A DNA stretch of 64,000 nt, from the NCBI RefSeq assembly GCF_005491705.1, contig NZ_CP028092.1, forward strand, positions 3,038,001 through 3,102,000. Reading direction: 5' to 3'. The stretch comes from Pontibacter sp. SGAir0037 (GTDB lineage: Bacteria > Bacteroidota > Bacteroidia > Cytophagales > Hymenobacteraceae). Under the pieces are notes generated by a model. It worked only from the letters and a program-made list of their open reading frames with translations. It was not told the DNA's origin and did no database searches. Shown here in pieces: positions 52,895-62,085 of this stretch; within the stretch, counting starts at the first letter, position 1, and every line of letters starts with the position of its first letter. The position numbers and the translations under genes are program-made.

Positions 52895-53476
52895 AGAACT
52901 AAAGATGGTGTGCCGGAAAGGCTCGGATTAAACTAACAACAGGCAGCAAAAGGACTAGGCATACTTATTGGTAGGTATACCTCTTTCAGGAGAAGAAAAA
53001 AATGACTGGAATGAGGTATCAAAAAGGCCGAGCATCCTTAAAATTCAGAATGCCAAAAGGAGGGGTACTAACTGGTGCGGCTTATTAACTTATAAGGTAG
53101 CAGAGAGCTTTTTTCATCTAACTACCTTACTCCGTTTTTACGTTTGTGAACTGCCCTTGTTATAATTTTTATATTAATTTTTTTTAATTTAAAATGTAGC
53201 TTCTCTTCAGAAATTCAGGCACTATAAGCAGGAAGGCAGAGCCAGCCAATCATACTCATTTTATACTTAAAAGCTACTCCCTTCACTTTTAAGCCGGGCA
53301 TATGTTCCGAAATAATGTACATCCAGAAAAGGCTTTTGGGTAAGGCTGGCCTTCTTTTGGCACTACATACTCCTTCCGAAATAACTTCTTGTTGTGAAGG
53401 CACAAAGCTGAATGAGCCAAAGCTCCTGTTATACAGCAAATTCCCGGCTGCTCTCGCAAATCCCGCTCATTTTGTG
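52895..53476. other. Intergenic region before topB
   Basis: About 580 bp, AT-rich around 53160-53200. Open frames at 52968-53165 and 53215-53439 show no family features or credible starts. Nothing else recognisable. Confidence 0.4.
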
Positions 53477-53484
53477 TAAATTTG
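53477..53484 (+). promoter_or_regulatory. -7 element for topB
   Basis: TAAATTTG, an exact TAnnTTTG match 31 bp before the TTG start. No TTG is seen at the expected -33 position. Confidence 0.45.
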
Positions 53485-53514
53485 AAGGCTGTTTAATTTC
53501 TAAAATCCGATAGC

Positions 53515-55962
53515 TTGAAAGTTTGTATTGCTGAGAAACCGAGTGTAGCCCGTGAGATAGCCATGGTGATTGGTGCCAAAACAAAGAGAGATGGCTATTA
53601 CGAAGGCAACGGCTACCAGGTCACCTGGACCTTTGGCCATTTCTGCCAGCTTCGCGAACCCGATGACTACCGCCCCGAGTGGAAACGCTGGAGCCTCTAC
53701 GACCTGCCAATGCTGCCAGAACGCTATGGCATCAAGCTTTTGAAAGATAAAGGTGTAGAGAATCAGTTCAACATTATTAAAAAGCTACTGGAGAATGCCG
53801 AGGAAGTAATTAACTGTGGTGATGCAGGCCAGGAAGGAGAAGTAATACAGCGCTGGGTACTTACGGAGGCGCAATACAGGCGGCCATTTAAACGCCTCTG
53901 GATTTCATCGCTTACCGAGGAAGCCATACGCCAGGGCTTTGCGCAACTACGCGACGGAAAAGAATTCGACTTACTGTACCAGGCAGGTAAAAGCCGCGCC
54001 ATCGGCGACTGGCTGCTGGGCCTGAATGCCACCCGCTTGTTCACTTTAAAATATGCGCAGGGGCGACAGACACTATCTATAGGCAGAGTGCAGACACCAA
54101 CGCTGGCCATGATCGTGAACCGCCACCACGAAATACAGAACTTTGTGCCGCAACCTTACTGGGAGCTTAAAACCATTTACCGCGACACAACTTTCTCCAG
54201 CACCAACGGCCGCTTCCACCAGGAGGAAGAAGGCCAGAAGATATTGGAAGCCATACAACAGGCTGATCTTACCATTACCGATGTCGATACCAAAAAAGGC
54301 ACGGAAGCACCACCAAAGCTTTTCGACCTGACGTCGCTGCAGATCGAGTGCAACAACAAGCTCAGCTTATCGGCAGAGGAAACCTTACGCACGGTGCAAA
54401 GCCTTTACGAGAAGAAAGTGGTTTCATACCCGCGTGTAGACACAACCTTTCTTCCGGACGATATTTACCCTAAAATTCCGGGCATTCTGCAGGGCCTCCG
54501 AAACTATAGCCAGGAGGTGGCACCACTGCTGCAAAGCAAGATCCGCAAAACCAAGAAGGTATTTAACAATAACAAAGTAACCGACCACCACGCCATTATA
54601 CCGACAGGTGCTGCTGCCAGTAACCTGTATGGGCGCGAGGCCGATGTATACGATATAATTACCCGCCGCTTTATCGCTGCTTTTTATCCGGATTGTATTG
54701 TGAGCAACACCTCTGTTATGGCCGATTCTGCGGGCTATGCCTTCAGAGTGCGTGGAAAGCAGATATTGGAACCGGGCTGGCGTGTGCTATATGGTACTGA
54801 AGATGTAAAACCGGACGCCCCTGCCGGTAAAGAAGGCGAAAACAAAGATGAAGAAGTAGCCAGTGGTATTCTGCCAAACTTTGTAATCGGAGAGCACGGG
54901 CCGCACGTGCCCCTGCTCGACAAGAAAATGACCAACCCGCCGAAAGAGTATACCGAAGCCACCTTGCTGCGTGCCATGGAAACAGCAGGCAAACAGGTAG
55001 AAGATGAAGAACTGAAGGATGCTCTGAAAGAGAACGGTATCGGACGACCTTCTACCCGGGCCGCTATTATCGAAACCCTCTACAAAAGGCAGTACATCCG
55101 CAAAGACAAAAAGAAGATCATGCCTACTCAGATGGGCATCGACCTGATTGGTGTTATCCGCAATCAGACTCTAAAATCGGCAGAGATGACCGGGCAATGG
55201 GAACGCAAGCTACGCCAGATAGAAGGTGGCGAATTTAAAGCGGATGCTTTTTTACAGGAGCTACAGGAGTTCGTGGTAAGCCTGGTGCAGGAAGTAAAAT
55301 ACGACCGCGCCACCGTTACACTGGAGCCACAGCAGGAAGTGACCCCGAAAGAAGCTGCCCCTACAGAAAAGAAAAAAGTGAAAGCAGCCAAGGCAGTGAA
55401 CGATCCAGCCAAAGGCCTTGGCTCCTGCCCTGCCTGTTCCGAAGGCCACATTCTGAAAGGCTCCAAAGCCTACGGTTGTGCCCGCTTTAAAGAAGGCTGC
55501 CGATTCCTGATTCCGATAGAGCAACACGGAAAGCAACTCACCGAGAAACAGGTAAGCTCACTGATCAGCAAAAGAAAAACTCCGGTTATAAAAGGTTTTA
55601 AAACAGAAGCGGGCGAAAGCTTTGATGCCATACTGCTCCTGGATGCACAAAACCAACTGGTAACGGAGAAGGCTGAAAAAGCTCCTGCCGCCGATCCTTT
55701 TGCCCTTTGCCCGAAATGCAGGCAAGGAAAGCTGCTGAAAGGCAAAGCAGCCTATGGCTGCAGCCGCTTCCGGGAAGGCTGTAATTTTTTACTTCACTTT
55801 GAAATGGGTGGAAAACAACTCTCCGACAAACAGATAGAAGCGCTGCTGCTGAAAGGTAAAACAGGCACTATTAAAGGCTTTACCTCCGATAAAACCGGCG
55901 AGGCTTTTGATGCCGCTTTAACCATAAATGAAGCTGGTCAGGTGATTTACCAGTTCAAATAA
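53515..55962 (+). CDS. topB: DNA topoisomerase III with TTG start
   Basis: Type IA topoisomerase that relaxes and decatenates DNA. Toprim domain with E7 (CIAEKPS) and CGDAGQEGE (101-109), active-site Tyr 305 in VVSYPRVDTTFL, and SIGRVQTPTLAMIV (188-201). The C-terminus has two zinc-ribbon-like repeats: CPACSEGHILKGSKAYGC (about 640) and CPKCRQGKLLKGKAAYGC (about 738). 815 residues. The start is TTG at 53515: MKVCIAEKPSVAREIA is the conserved family N-terminus, so no later ATG can be right. Chromosomal context with no mobile-element genes nearby argues against a conjugative-element copy. Confidence 0.95.
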   Translation: MKVCIAEKPSVAREIAMVIGAKTKRDGYYEGNGYQVTWTFGHFCQLREPDDYRPEWKRWSLYDLPMLPERYGIKLLKDKGVENQFNIIKKLLENAEEVINCGDAGQEGEVIQRWVLTEAQYRRPFKRLWISSLTEEAIRQGFAQLRDGKEFDLLYQAGKSRAIGDWLLGLNATRLFTLKYAQGRQTLSIGRVQTPTLAMIVNRHHEIQNFVPQPYWELKTIYRDTTFSSTNGRFHQEEEGQKILEAIQQADLTITDVDTKKGTEAPPKLFDLTSLQIECNNKLSLSAEETLRTVQSLYEKKVVSYPRVDTTFLPDDIYPKIPGILQGLRNYSQEVAPLLQSKIRKTKKVFNNNKVTDHHAIIPTGAAASNLYGREADVYDIITRRFIAAFYPDCIVSNTSVMADSAGYAFRVRGKQILEPGWRVLYGTEDVKPDAPAGKEGENKDEEVASGILPNFVIGEHGPHVPLLDKKMTNPPKEYTEATLLRAMETAGKQVEDEELKDALKENGIGRPSTRAAIIETLYKRQYIRKDKKKIMPTQMGIDLIGVIRNQTLKSAEMTGQWERKLRQIEGGEFKADAFLQELQEFVVSLVQEVKYDRATVTLEPQQEVTPKEAAPTEKKKVKAAKAVNDPAKGLGSCPACSEGHILKGSKAYGCARFKEGCRFLIPIEQHGKQLTEKQVSSLISKRKTPVIKGFKTEAGESFDAILLLDAQNQLVTEKAEKAPAADPFALCPKCRQGKLLKGKAAYGCSRFREGCNFLLHFEMGGKQLSDKQIEALLLKGKTGTIKGFTSDKTGEAFDAALTINEAGQVIYQFK

Positions 55963-56235
55963 CCACACACTTCTTTAACTGGAAAAGCAGGGAATAATCC
56001 TGCCTATTTAAATAGGTCTTTGTTCTATCTGCAAGGGCTGCACCTATAAACATACCTGCCTTTGCGCTACCTTAAGTAGTCTCTGCCACACCACCTTATC
56101 TTTTAAAAGGCACCTTTTACAGCTATACATTGCCTGCAGGCCTTTTTAAACTTATAGCGCTCATACCCGTAAAAAATAGCAAGCAGTTCGAAAGAAATGC
56201 CTGACTATGTATTAACCTAAAACAAATAAAGACCT

Positions 56236-57348
56236 ATGAGAAGCTATGAAAATTCGGGCTACAACCCGTACAATGACAACTATCGGTCAGAAAGCAGAGG
56301 TTCTGCCAGGAATTACTATTCTGACGAGAATGATCTAACTAAAAGAAGAATGCGCACCTCTTCTTCTGCTCACGGTAAAGATACCTTGGGTGGATTTGGA
56401 GCCGGACGCGATGTACATAATACTTCTGGATACGGTGGTACGTCTACTTATGGACGCTCTGCTGGTAACTGGGATAACAGCAAACAAAATAATAGCTCTT
56501 CCAGCTGGCGCAACAACGACCGCAACGAGCGTGACGGCTGGGACCGTGCAGGCGACGAGGTAAAATCCTGGTTCGGCGACGACGATGCAGAGCGCAGAAG
56601 AAGAATGGACGACAGACGCGATAACGAGTCTGACCGCTATAGCAGCCGCGGCTCATCGAATAACTACCGAAGCTCAGACTATGGACGCTCCAACTACGGC
56701 GGCTCCAACTATGGCAGCAGCTACGACAATAACAATAGCTCATCTAACTGGCGCAACAACGACCGCAACGAGCGTGACGGTTGGGATCGTGCAGGCGACG
56801 AGGTAAAATCCTGGTTCGGCGACGATGATGCTGAGCGCAGAAGAAGAATGGACGACAGACGCGACAATGAGTCTGACCGCTATAACAGAGGCTCTTACAA
56901 CACAAGCTTCGGAACCGGTGCATCCAGCTACAGTGGCTCTTACGGCTCCGATAACGACTCAAACGACCGCGATGGTTTAGGCTTTAGAAGAAACTCTAAT
57001 GCAGGCAGCAACTACGGCTCCTCTTCTAACTATGGCCGCTCAAACTACGGCAGCACAGGTTCTTCCTCAGACTGGTCGAACGACTACAATTCTGGTAGCA
57101 ACCGCAGCTGGAACCGCGACCATGACAATGATCATGAGCGTGGGTTCTGGGATAGAGCCGGTGACGAGGTAAAATCCTGGTTCGGTGATGAAGAAGCAGA
57201 ACGCAGAAGAAGAATGGACGAAATGAACGACGGTAATGATGACTACAGAGGCAACCAGCGCAGCAGTTCTAACTATACAGGAAGAACTACCTACGATGGA
57301 CCTCCATACTCTTACGGTTCATCATCCCGCAGAGACTACGAGTGGTAA
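56236..57348 (+). CDS. Disordered protein with three SWFGD repeats
   Basis: 370 residues, no signal peptide or membrane segment. Most of it is Ser/Asn/Gly/Tyr/Arg/Asp-rich disorder (SNYGGSNYGSSY). Embedded are three conserved blocks with core WDRAGDEVKSWFGD followed by (D/E)(D/E)AERRRRMD: residues 91-135, 172-216 and about 305-330. Each block could form an amphipathic, highly charged helix. I recall similar SWFGD blocks beside BON domains in relatives, but no BON domain is present here. Likely a stress or desiccation-type hydrophilin or a nucleic-acid-associated protein; not established. Upstream 55963-56235 has no gene and no clear TAnnTTTG promoter. Confidence 0.8.
   Translation: MRSYENSGYNPYNDNYRSESRGSARNYYSDENDLTKRRMRTSSSAHGKDTLGGFGAGRDVHNTSGYGGTSTYGRSAGNWDNSKQNNSSSSWRNNDRNERDGWDRAGDEVKSWFGDDDAERRRRMDDRRDNESDRYSSRGSSNNYRSSDYGRSNYGGSNYGSSYDNNNSSSNWRNNDRNERDGWDRAGDEVKSWFGDDDAERRRRMDDRRDNESDRYNRGSYNTSFGTGASSYSGSYGSDNDSNDRDGLGFRRNSNAGSNYGSSSNYGRSNYGSTGSSSDWSNDYNSGSNRSWNRDHDNDHERGFWDRAGDEVKSWFGDEEAERRRRMDEMNDGNDDYRGNQRSSSNYTGRTTYDGPPYSYGSSSRRDYEW
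56506..56640 (+). repeat. 135-bp coding direct repeat, copy 1
   Basis: Matches 56749-56883 at 129 of 135 positions by hand alignment. All six differences are synonymous third-position changes. Confidence 0.9.
56749..56883 (+). repeat. 135-bp coding direct repeat, copy 2
   Basis: Second copy, offset exactly 243 bp (81 codons) from copy 1. A third, more diverged copy of the core is at 57148-57225. Confidence 0.9.
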
Positions 57349-57406
57349 AATAATCTCCGGCTATTGCTATTGAGCGATAAACCGGAAATATGACCATAAC
57401 TATACT

Positions 57407-57439
57407 GGAAAGCCCGCTGCCATAGCAGCGGGCTTTTTA
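57407..57439 (+). terminator. Terminator after the SWFGD-repeat gene
   Basis: AAAGCCCGCTGC pairs with GCAGCGGGCTTT, 4-nt loop CATA, followed by a T run. Confidence 0.9.
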
Positions 57440-57606
57440 TTTACAGGCTAAAACAGCAAAACCTATTGCTTTTCTTGCCTAAGTACTATTACTAAAGTTG
57501 GTGGCGCCGTAAAGCAGATAGTTCGGATTATATACCAAATTAGTGATGCAGCATTGCTGCATTACTTTACTCCGGATTTCTTTGGACCATTTAATATATG
57601 TTAACT

Positions 57607-58221
57607 ATGAAAAAAATACTGTTTGTGTGCCTGTTGTGCCTGGTAACACAATTAGGTGTAGCCCAGCATGTGGGCCTGAAAGGTGGCCTTACCTATACTA
57701 CCCTTAAAGGCGACCATGCCGAAGATTATGACTTTCGCCTGGGCTATACAGCCGGCCTTCTGTACCAGCACCACTTTTCGGAAAGAGTGGGTATCCAGAC
57801 CGAAGCATTGTTTACTTCTAAAGGTGCCGAAAGAGACTATACAAACAATGGATTACAGATACATGAAACACTACGCCTGAACTATATAGATATACCTGTT
57901 ATGCTTCATCTGTCTTCAGGCGGTGTATTCTTTGATGCAGGTCCGCAGGTTTCTTTTATAGCCAAAGGCAGAAGACTGCAGGAAAGCTCTGCCTCTGACA
58001 ATACAACCACTGTTGTAAAAACCAATATTACCGATAATCCTTATGCCATAGATTTTGGCTATGTGGCTGGCTTAGGGTATCGCATGCCAACAGGTGTGGG
58101 TATCGAGTTAAGGTATAACGGAGGCGTAAAGAACATCTACGACGAAGGGCCTCTTACAAACCTTAACCTACGTAACTCTACAGTTTTACTCATGCTGAGC
58201 TATCTGCTTCCAGGCAGATAG
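57607..58221 (+). CDS. Outer-membrane beta-barrel protein (OMP_b-brl_2 / PorT-like)
   Basis: 204 residues from ATG 57607 (MKKILFVCLLCL); an alternative ATG lies 9 bp upstream. Signal peptide ends GVAQ (about 20). The mature part begins VGLKGGLTYTTL and consists of about eight amphipathic strands (FRLGYTAGLLYQHH, RVGIQTEALFTSKGAE, LNYIDIPVMLHL, FDAGPQVSF), the usual small-barrel family of Bacteroidota. It ends in the hydrophobic strand STVLLMLSYLLPGR. Specific role unknown. Confidence 0.88.
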   Translation: MKKILFVCLLCLVTQLGVAQHVGLKGGLTYTTLKGDHAEDYDFRLGYTAGLLYQHHFSERVGIQTEALFTSKGAERDYTNNGLQIHETLRLNYIDIPVMLHLSSGGVFFDAGPQVSFIAKGRRLQESSASDNTTTVVKTNITDNPYAIDFGYVAGLGYRMPTGVGIELRYNGGVKNIYDEGPLTNLNLRNSTVLLMLSYLLPGR

Positions 58222-58233
58222 TTGTTACCTGAT

Positions 58234-58266
58234 AAAAAAAACCTCTGCAAATGCAGAGGTTTTTTT
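58234..58266. terminator. Bidirectional terminator
   Basis: An A run, then ACCTCTGCA pairing with TGCAGAGGT, then a T run. Shared by the barrel gene and the converging carbonic anhydrase gene. Confidence 0.9.
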
Positions 58267-58296
58267 CAAGTATATGAGATCTGATAATAGGTAATC

Positions 58297-58950
58297 TTAT
58301 TTTTCAGTGCCTGCCTCAACGGCAGACTCGTCTACTATGCTGTAGATCTTTTCGAACCGCTTAAATGATTCGTACTCCACATTCAGGTCTCTTAAGAGCC
58401 CCTCTTTAATGTCGTACACCAGGCCATGTAGTTTAGGAGGATTATCAGACTGCATGGCGTTTTGAATAATAGAGGTTTTAGACAGGTTATGCACCTGCTC
58501 AATTACATTCAGTTCAACCAGGCGGCGCAGGCGTTGCTCTTCGTCTTCAATAGCGTTCAGCTCATTTTCGTGCAGGCGAATCACATCCTTGATATTGCGC
58601 AGCCAGTTATCTATTAAACCGAACTGTTTGTTGCTGGCAGCTGCGGCCACCCCGCCACAACCAATATGGCCGCATACAATAATATCTTTTACTTTAAGTA
58701 CTTCAACGGCATACTGCAACACCGATAGCAGGTTCACATCAGTGTTCACTACCATGTTGGCAATATTACGATGCACAAACATTTCACCAGGGCCCGTACC
58801 CGAAATTTCGTTGGCTGGCACACGGCTGTCAGAGCATCCGATAAACAGGTAGCGCGGCTCCTGTCCTTTGGCGAGCTTAGTAAAGTATTCGCTGTCTTCG
58901 CTCAACTTTTGCTCCACCCATTTCTTATTATTCTCAAATATTTTTTCCAT
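58297..58950 (-). CDS. Beta-class carbonic anhydrase
   Basis: Interconverts CO2 and bicarbonate in the cytosol. Zinc ligands C39 and D41 with R43 (GCSDSR), then H95 and C98 (CGHIGCGG). 217 residues, normal. It starts 34 bp after the SulP gene stops, so the two form an operon; the pairing suggests that imported bicarbonate is equilibrated with CO2 for carboxylases or pH control. Confidence 0.95.
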   Translation of the reverse strand: MEKIFENNKKWVEQKLSEDSEYFTKLAKGQEPRYLFIGCSDSRVPANEISGTGPGEMFVHRNIANMVVNTDVNLLSVLQYAVEVLKVKDIIVCGHIGCGGVAAAASNKQFGLIDNWLRNIKDVIRLHENELNAIEDEEQRLRRLVELNVIEQVHNLSKTSIIQNAMQSDNPPKLHGLVYDIKEGLLRDLNVEYESFKRFEKIYSIVDESAVEAGTEK

Positions 58951-58984
58951 GTTTTATCTTTAGTTATTGTAAAGTAATATCTGC

Positions 58985-60556
58985 TTAATGTACGTCCAGC
59001 ACTGAAACCTCCGGCACATTATAAATCTCTAATTTGATGTTTCTTTCGTGGGCTGTGTTTTTGAATTCCTGAATAGCCTCCAGCACGTCGTAATCAATAA
59101 ATTCAGAATTCTCGCCATCGATAATCACATAACTGTTATCAGGCAGGTTTTCCAGCGTCAGCACGATGCTCGCTTTGTTCAGGAAAGATACGTGCTCACT
59201 TAACTTAATACGGATAACCTCTTTGTCCTTATGCTCTTCTTTATGATAAAAGTAAGGTGATTTGTAATTGGCTTTCAGGATGAAGATAACGCCAACGACA
59301 AGACCAATACAAATACCGATAAGCAAGTCTGAGAACATAATGGCAACCACGGTTATAAAGAACGGCAGAAACTGCTCGTATCCCAGCTTAAACTGTGTTC
59401 TAAACAAGGCAGGTTTTGTTAATTTATACCCAACTACCAGAAGTACTGCTGCCAGGGCAGAAAGCGGGATCTGATTCATGAAATTAGCCAGAAACAACAC
59501 CGAAAGCATCAGGAAAGTACCGTGTATAAAAGACGAAACTTTGGTCTGGGCACCGGCTGACACATTGGTTGTACCACGTACAATAACAGCTGTCATAGGC
59601 AGCCCCCCTAACAGTCCAGCCACAATGTTACCTATCCCCTGCGCCTTTAACTCCCGGTTATTAGGTGTGCGGCGCTTATGCGGATCTAATTTATCAATGG
59701 CCTCTACGCTGAGCAGTGTTTCCAGGCTGGCTACAATTGCAATGGTGAAGGCTACAATATAGAGCGAAGGACTAGTTAAGTGCTCCAGGCTCAGAAAACG
59801 CAGTTCTTGTGTTAAACCACTTATGCCGCTGATAACAGGCAGGTTAACCAGGTGTGTTGCACTTACAGCAATTTCCGGTATAAAGTTGATAAAAATGTAG
59901 TTCAGCAGGATGGATAGCAATACAGCTACCAGTGCGCCCGGCACTAACTTGAAAAACTTAAAACGCTTCAGCCTAGGGCTGTCCCAAGCCAGAATTAAGA
60001 CCAGTGAAATAATCCCGATAATCAGAGCTCCTACCTGTATACCCGATAAGGCGTGCCCGATTTCTGTAAAGGTATTGCGCCCGTCAGGCTGGAAGAACTC
60101 CATCTCGCCGAAGAAATCTTCATCAGCACCCATAAAATGAGGAATCTGCTTCAGAATCAGGATTAAGCCAATAGCAGCCAACATCCCTTTTATAACAGAT
60201 GACGGGAAGTACAGCCCAATAACCCCAGCTTTTAAAAAGCCAAGCGCCACCTGAATAATACCTGCAAGCACAACAGCCAGCAGAAAACTCTCGAAAGAAC
60301 CTAACGTTTCTATGCCATTAAGCACAATAACGGTAAGTCCTGCTGCCGGACCACTGACAGCCAGTTGCGAGCCGCTCAGCCAGGCCACCAGCATACCTCC
60401 CACAATACCCGTTACAATACCTGAAAAAAGCGGCGCCCCGGAAGCCAGCGAGATCCCAAGACAAAGGGGAAGTGCTACAAAAAACACAACCAGCCCAGAA
60501 GGAATATCCTTACCGAGATGGGCCAAATAGTTTGGGCTTTTATCATTTTCTCTCAT
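58985..60556 (-). CDS. SulP (SLC26) family anion transporter, probably bicarbonate
   Basis: 523 residues from ATG 60556 (MRENDKSPNYLAHLGKDIP); the frame extends 12 codons upstream. About 12-14 membrane segments with the SulP core: GLVVFFVALPLCLGISLASG, SGSQLAVSGPAAGLTVIVLN and ASLETLLSVEAIDKLDPHKR. The C-terminal STAS domain is short (about 440-523). Linkage to carbonic anhydrase favours bicarbonate over sulfate, as in BicA-type transporters; this is inference. A promoter and phased repeats lie just upstream. Confidence 0.9.
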   Translation of the reverse strand: MRENDKSPNYLAHLGKDIPSGLVVFFVALPLCLGISLASGAPLFSGIVTGIVGGMLVAWLSGSQLAVSGPAAGLTVIVLNGIETLGSFESFLLAVVLAGIIQVALGFLKAGVIGLYFPSSVIKGMLAAIGLILILKQIPHFMGADEDFFGEMEFFQPDGRNTFTEIGHALSGIQVGALIIGIISLVLILAWDSPRLKRFKFFKLVPGALVAVLLSILLNYIFINFIPEIAVSATHLVNLPVISGISGLTQELRFLSLEHLTSPSLYIVAFTIAIVASLETLLSVEAIDKLDPHKRRTPNNRELKAQGIGNIVAGLLGGLPMTAVIVRGTTNVSAGAQTKVSSFIHGTFLMLSVLFLANFMNQIPLSALAAVLLVVGYKLTKPALFRTQFKLGYEQFLPFFITVVAIMFSDLLIGICIGLVVGVIFILKANYKSPYFYHKEEHKDKEVIRIKLSEHVSFLNKASIVLTLENLPDNSYVIIDGENSEFIDYDVLEAIQEFKNTAHERNIKLEIYNVPEVSVLDVH

Positions 60557-60635
60557 ATTCCTGTCGCTTAGGCTTAGTCTGTGTTCTAACACTTATTTCT
60601 GACTGAAAAACAGCATTTTAACGCACCTATCTTAT

Positions 60636-60705
60636 CAAAGATAAAGAAGCAACATTAAGAGGAAATTAAAATAGGATTAAAACAGAATTAAAATCATAAT
60701 TAAAT
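60636..60705 (-). promoter_or_regulatory. SulP-CA promoter with four 11-bp-phased activator-type heptamers
   Basis: The minus-strand -7 element TATCTTTG (plus-strand 60636-60643) is an exact TAnnTTTG match with no usable -33. Immediately upstream are ATTAAAA at 60665, 60676 and 60687 and ATTAAAT at 60699 (plus-strand view), period 11, 11, 12 bp, covering about -36 to -76 from a start near 60629. This geometry is typical of OmpR/PhoB-type regulator binding. The last repeat overlaps the stop codon of the kinase gene. Confidence 0.6.
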
Positions 60706-62085
60706 AGCGATAAAACCATAAGCCTGTGGCAGCGATATAGTTACCTCCGTTCCTTCATTAATTTGAGAGGCAATATGTATACTGCCCTTGTGCAGTTTTA
60801 AAATACGCTCTGCCAGTGGCAGGCCAATTCCGTGACCAGATATATTCCGCACATTATCTGCCCGGAAAAACGGCACGAATACATGCTTCAGGTCTTCCAC
60901 TGTTATTCCCAGTCCTTTGTCCTTTACCTTTAGCTGCACCATTCTACCGTTTATGATAATCTGCCCAACGGCACTTTGGCCGGATGGCGAGAATTTGATA
61001 GCATTTTCGATAACGTTAACGATTGCAATAAGCAAAAGCGCCTCGTTTCCTTTTACAACCAGGCGGTCTTCATCTTCCGGGAAATTAAGGAAATCTATAT
61101 GAATGGCGGCATTTGGCTGCCGTTTGCGGGCCTGGTCGGTTGCCAGCCACACCAGTTCATCGAAGCGCAGGTAAGTCTGTTTTATTTTAGAAGAATCTAT
61201 ACTGGCCTGTGCAATCTGCAGTAAGCCATTTGAAAGCTCCGCCAGCAAACGCGCATCTTCCAGGATTGAAGAAAGCACCCGCTGGTACTCTTTCAGCTCC
61301 CGGTCCTTCATAAGGGCAACTTCCAGTTCCCCAATCATTGCGGTTAAAGGCGTACGAAGCTCGTGCGAGGCATTCGAAACAAATGTCCGCTGCATTTCGA
61401 AGGCAAGTTCAAGCCTGTCGAGCATTTTATTAAAAGTTTGTGCCAGGTGCGAAACCTCATCTTTGCCTTCGGCATTACTTAAGCGCATGTGCAGCCCCGA
61501 AGCATTAATTTTTTCTACCTCGCTTACTACTTTTGTGATAGGCTGCAAGGCTTGCTGCGAAAACAGCCATCCGGCAATAATAACCACCACCAGAGACCCT
61601 AATAAACCAACAATCAGAATTACTTTTAAATGCTGCAGCTTACGCAAACTGTAGGCGTCGATACAGGAAGAGAAAACAATAAATTCCCCCTGGTTATCAG
61701 GGTAATAAATACCTACTACCTGCCTGGTGCCATGCTCGTACTCTACCTTTTTCTGCCGCACCACTCTTTCCAACAGCTTCTGATTTATGTTAAGGGCACC
61801 TTCTCCGTCTGAGAAAAGCAATTTTCCGTTGGTATCAAACACCTTTACCACTTCGTAGGGCAGCACCTGGTAATACTTCACCTGGTTCCGATGTCGTTCC
61901 TGCTCACTTAGCTCATCAGCATCCAGCACATGGTGCGCCACAATATAAGCCCTGCGCTCGATCCGCTTGTAAAAGTCGTCCTGCCGGTACAGCGAAGTAA
62001 AGTAGTACACCACCAGCGAGAACAGAATAAGGATAATGGCTATGATAATAGCAAATTTAAGCGTGAGCTTTGCCCGGATGGTCAT
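60700..62085 (-). CDS. Two-component sensor histidine kinase
   Basis: Inner-membrane kinase of 461 residues: TM1 (about 11-30), periplasmic sensor (about 34-150), TM2 (153-175), HAMP, HisKA with phospho-acceptor H241 in NASHELRTPL, and HATPase with N-box NVIENAIKF (357-365), GLGI and GHGIGLPLAE. The start ATG overlaps the regulator stop in an ATGA arrangement. The sensor domain is not recognised; the closest general style is the CusS/ArlS group. The signal is unknown. Confidence 0.93.
   Translation of the reverse strand: MTIRAKLTLKFAIIIAIILILFSLVVYYFTSLYRQDDFYKRIERRAYIVAHHVLDADELSEQERHRNQVKYYQVLPYEVVKVFDTNGKLLFSDGEGALNINQKLLERVVRQKKVEYEHGTRQVVGIYYPDNQGEFIVFSSCIDAYSLRKLQHLKVILIVGLLGSLVVVIIAGWLFSQQALQPITKVVSEVEKINASGLHMRLSNAEGKDEVSHLAQTFNKMLDRLELAFEMQRTFVSNASHELRTPLTAMIGELEVALMKDRELKEYQRVLSSILEDARLLAELSNGLLQIAQASIDSSKIKQTYLRFDELVWLATDQARKRQPNAAIHIDFLNFPEDEDRLVVKGNEALLLIAIVNVIENAIKFSPSGQSAVGQIIINGRMVQLKVKDKGLGITVEDLKHVFVPFFRADNVRNISGHGIGLPLAERILKLHKGSIHIASQINEGTEVTISLPQAYGFIAI

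Noticed and set aside
53215..53439. 74-codon minus-strand frame before topB
   Set aside because: No recognisable sequence, no promoter and no conserved start; treated as non-coding.
53515..55962. Topoisomerase III as a marker of an integrated conjugative element
   Set aside because: No relaxase, tra genes, integrase or attachment-site repeats are in the surrounding sequence.
56444..56962. Minus-strand Cys/Ser/Arg-rich frames opposite the SWFGD gene
   Set aside because: Mirror of the repeats; the synonymous-only differences between copies support the plus-strand frame.
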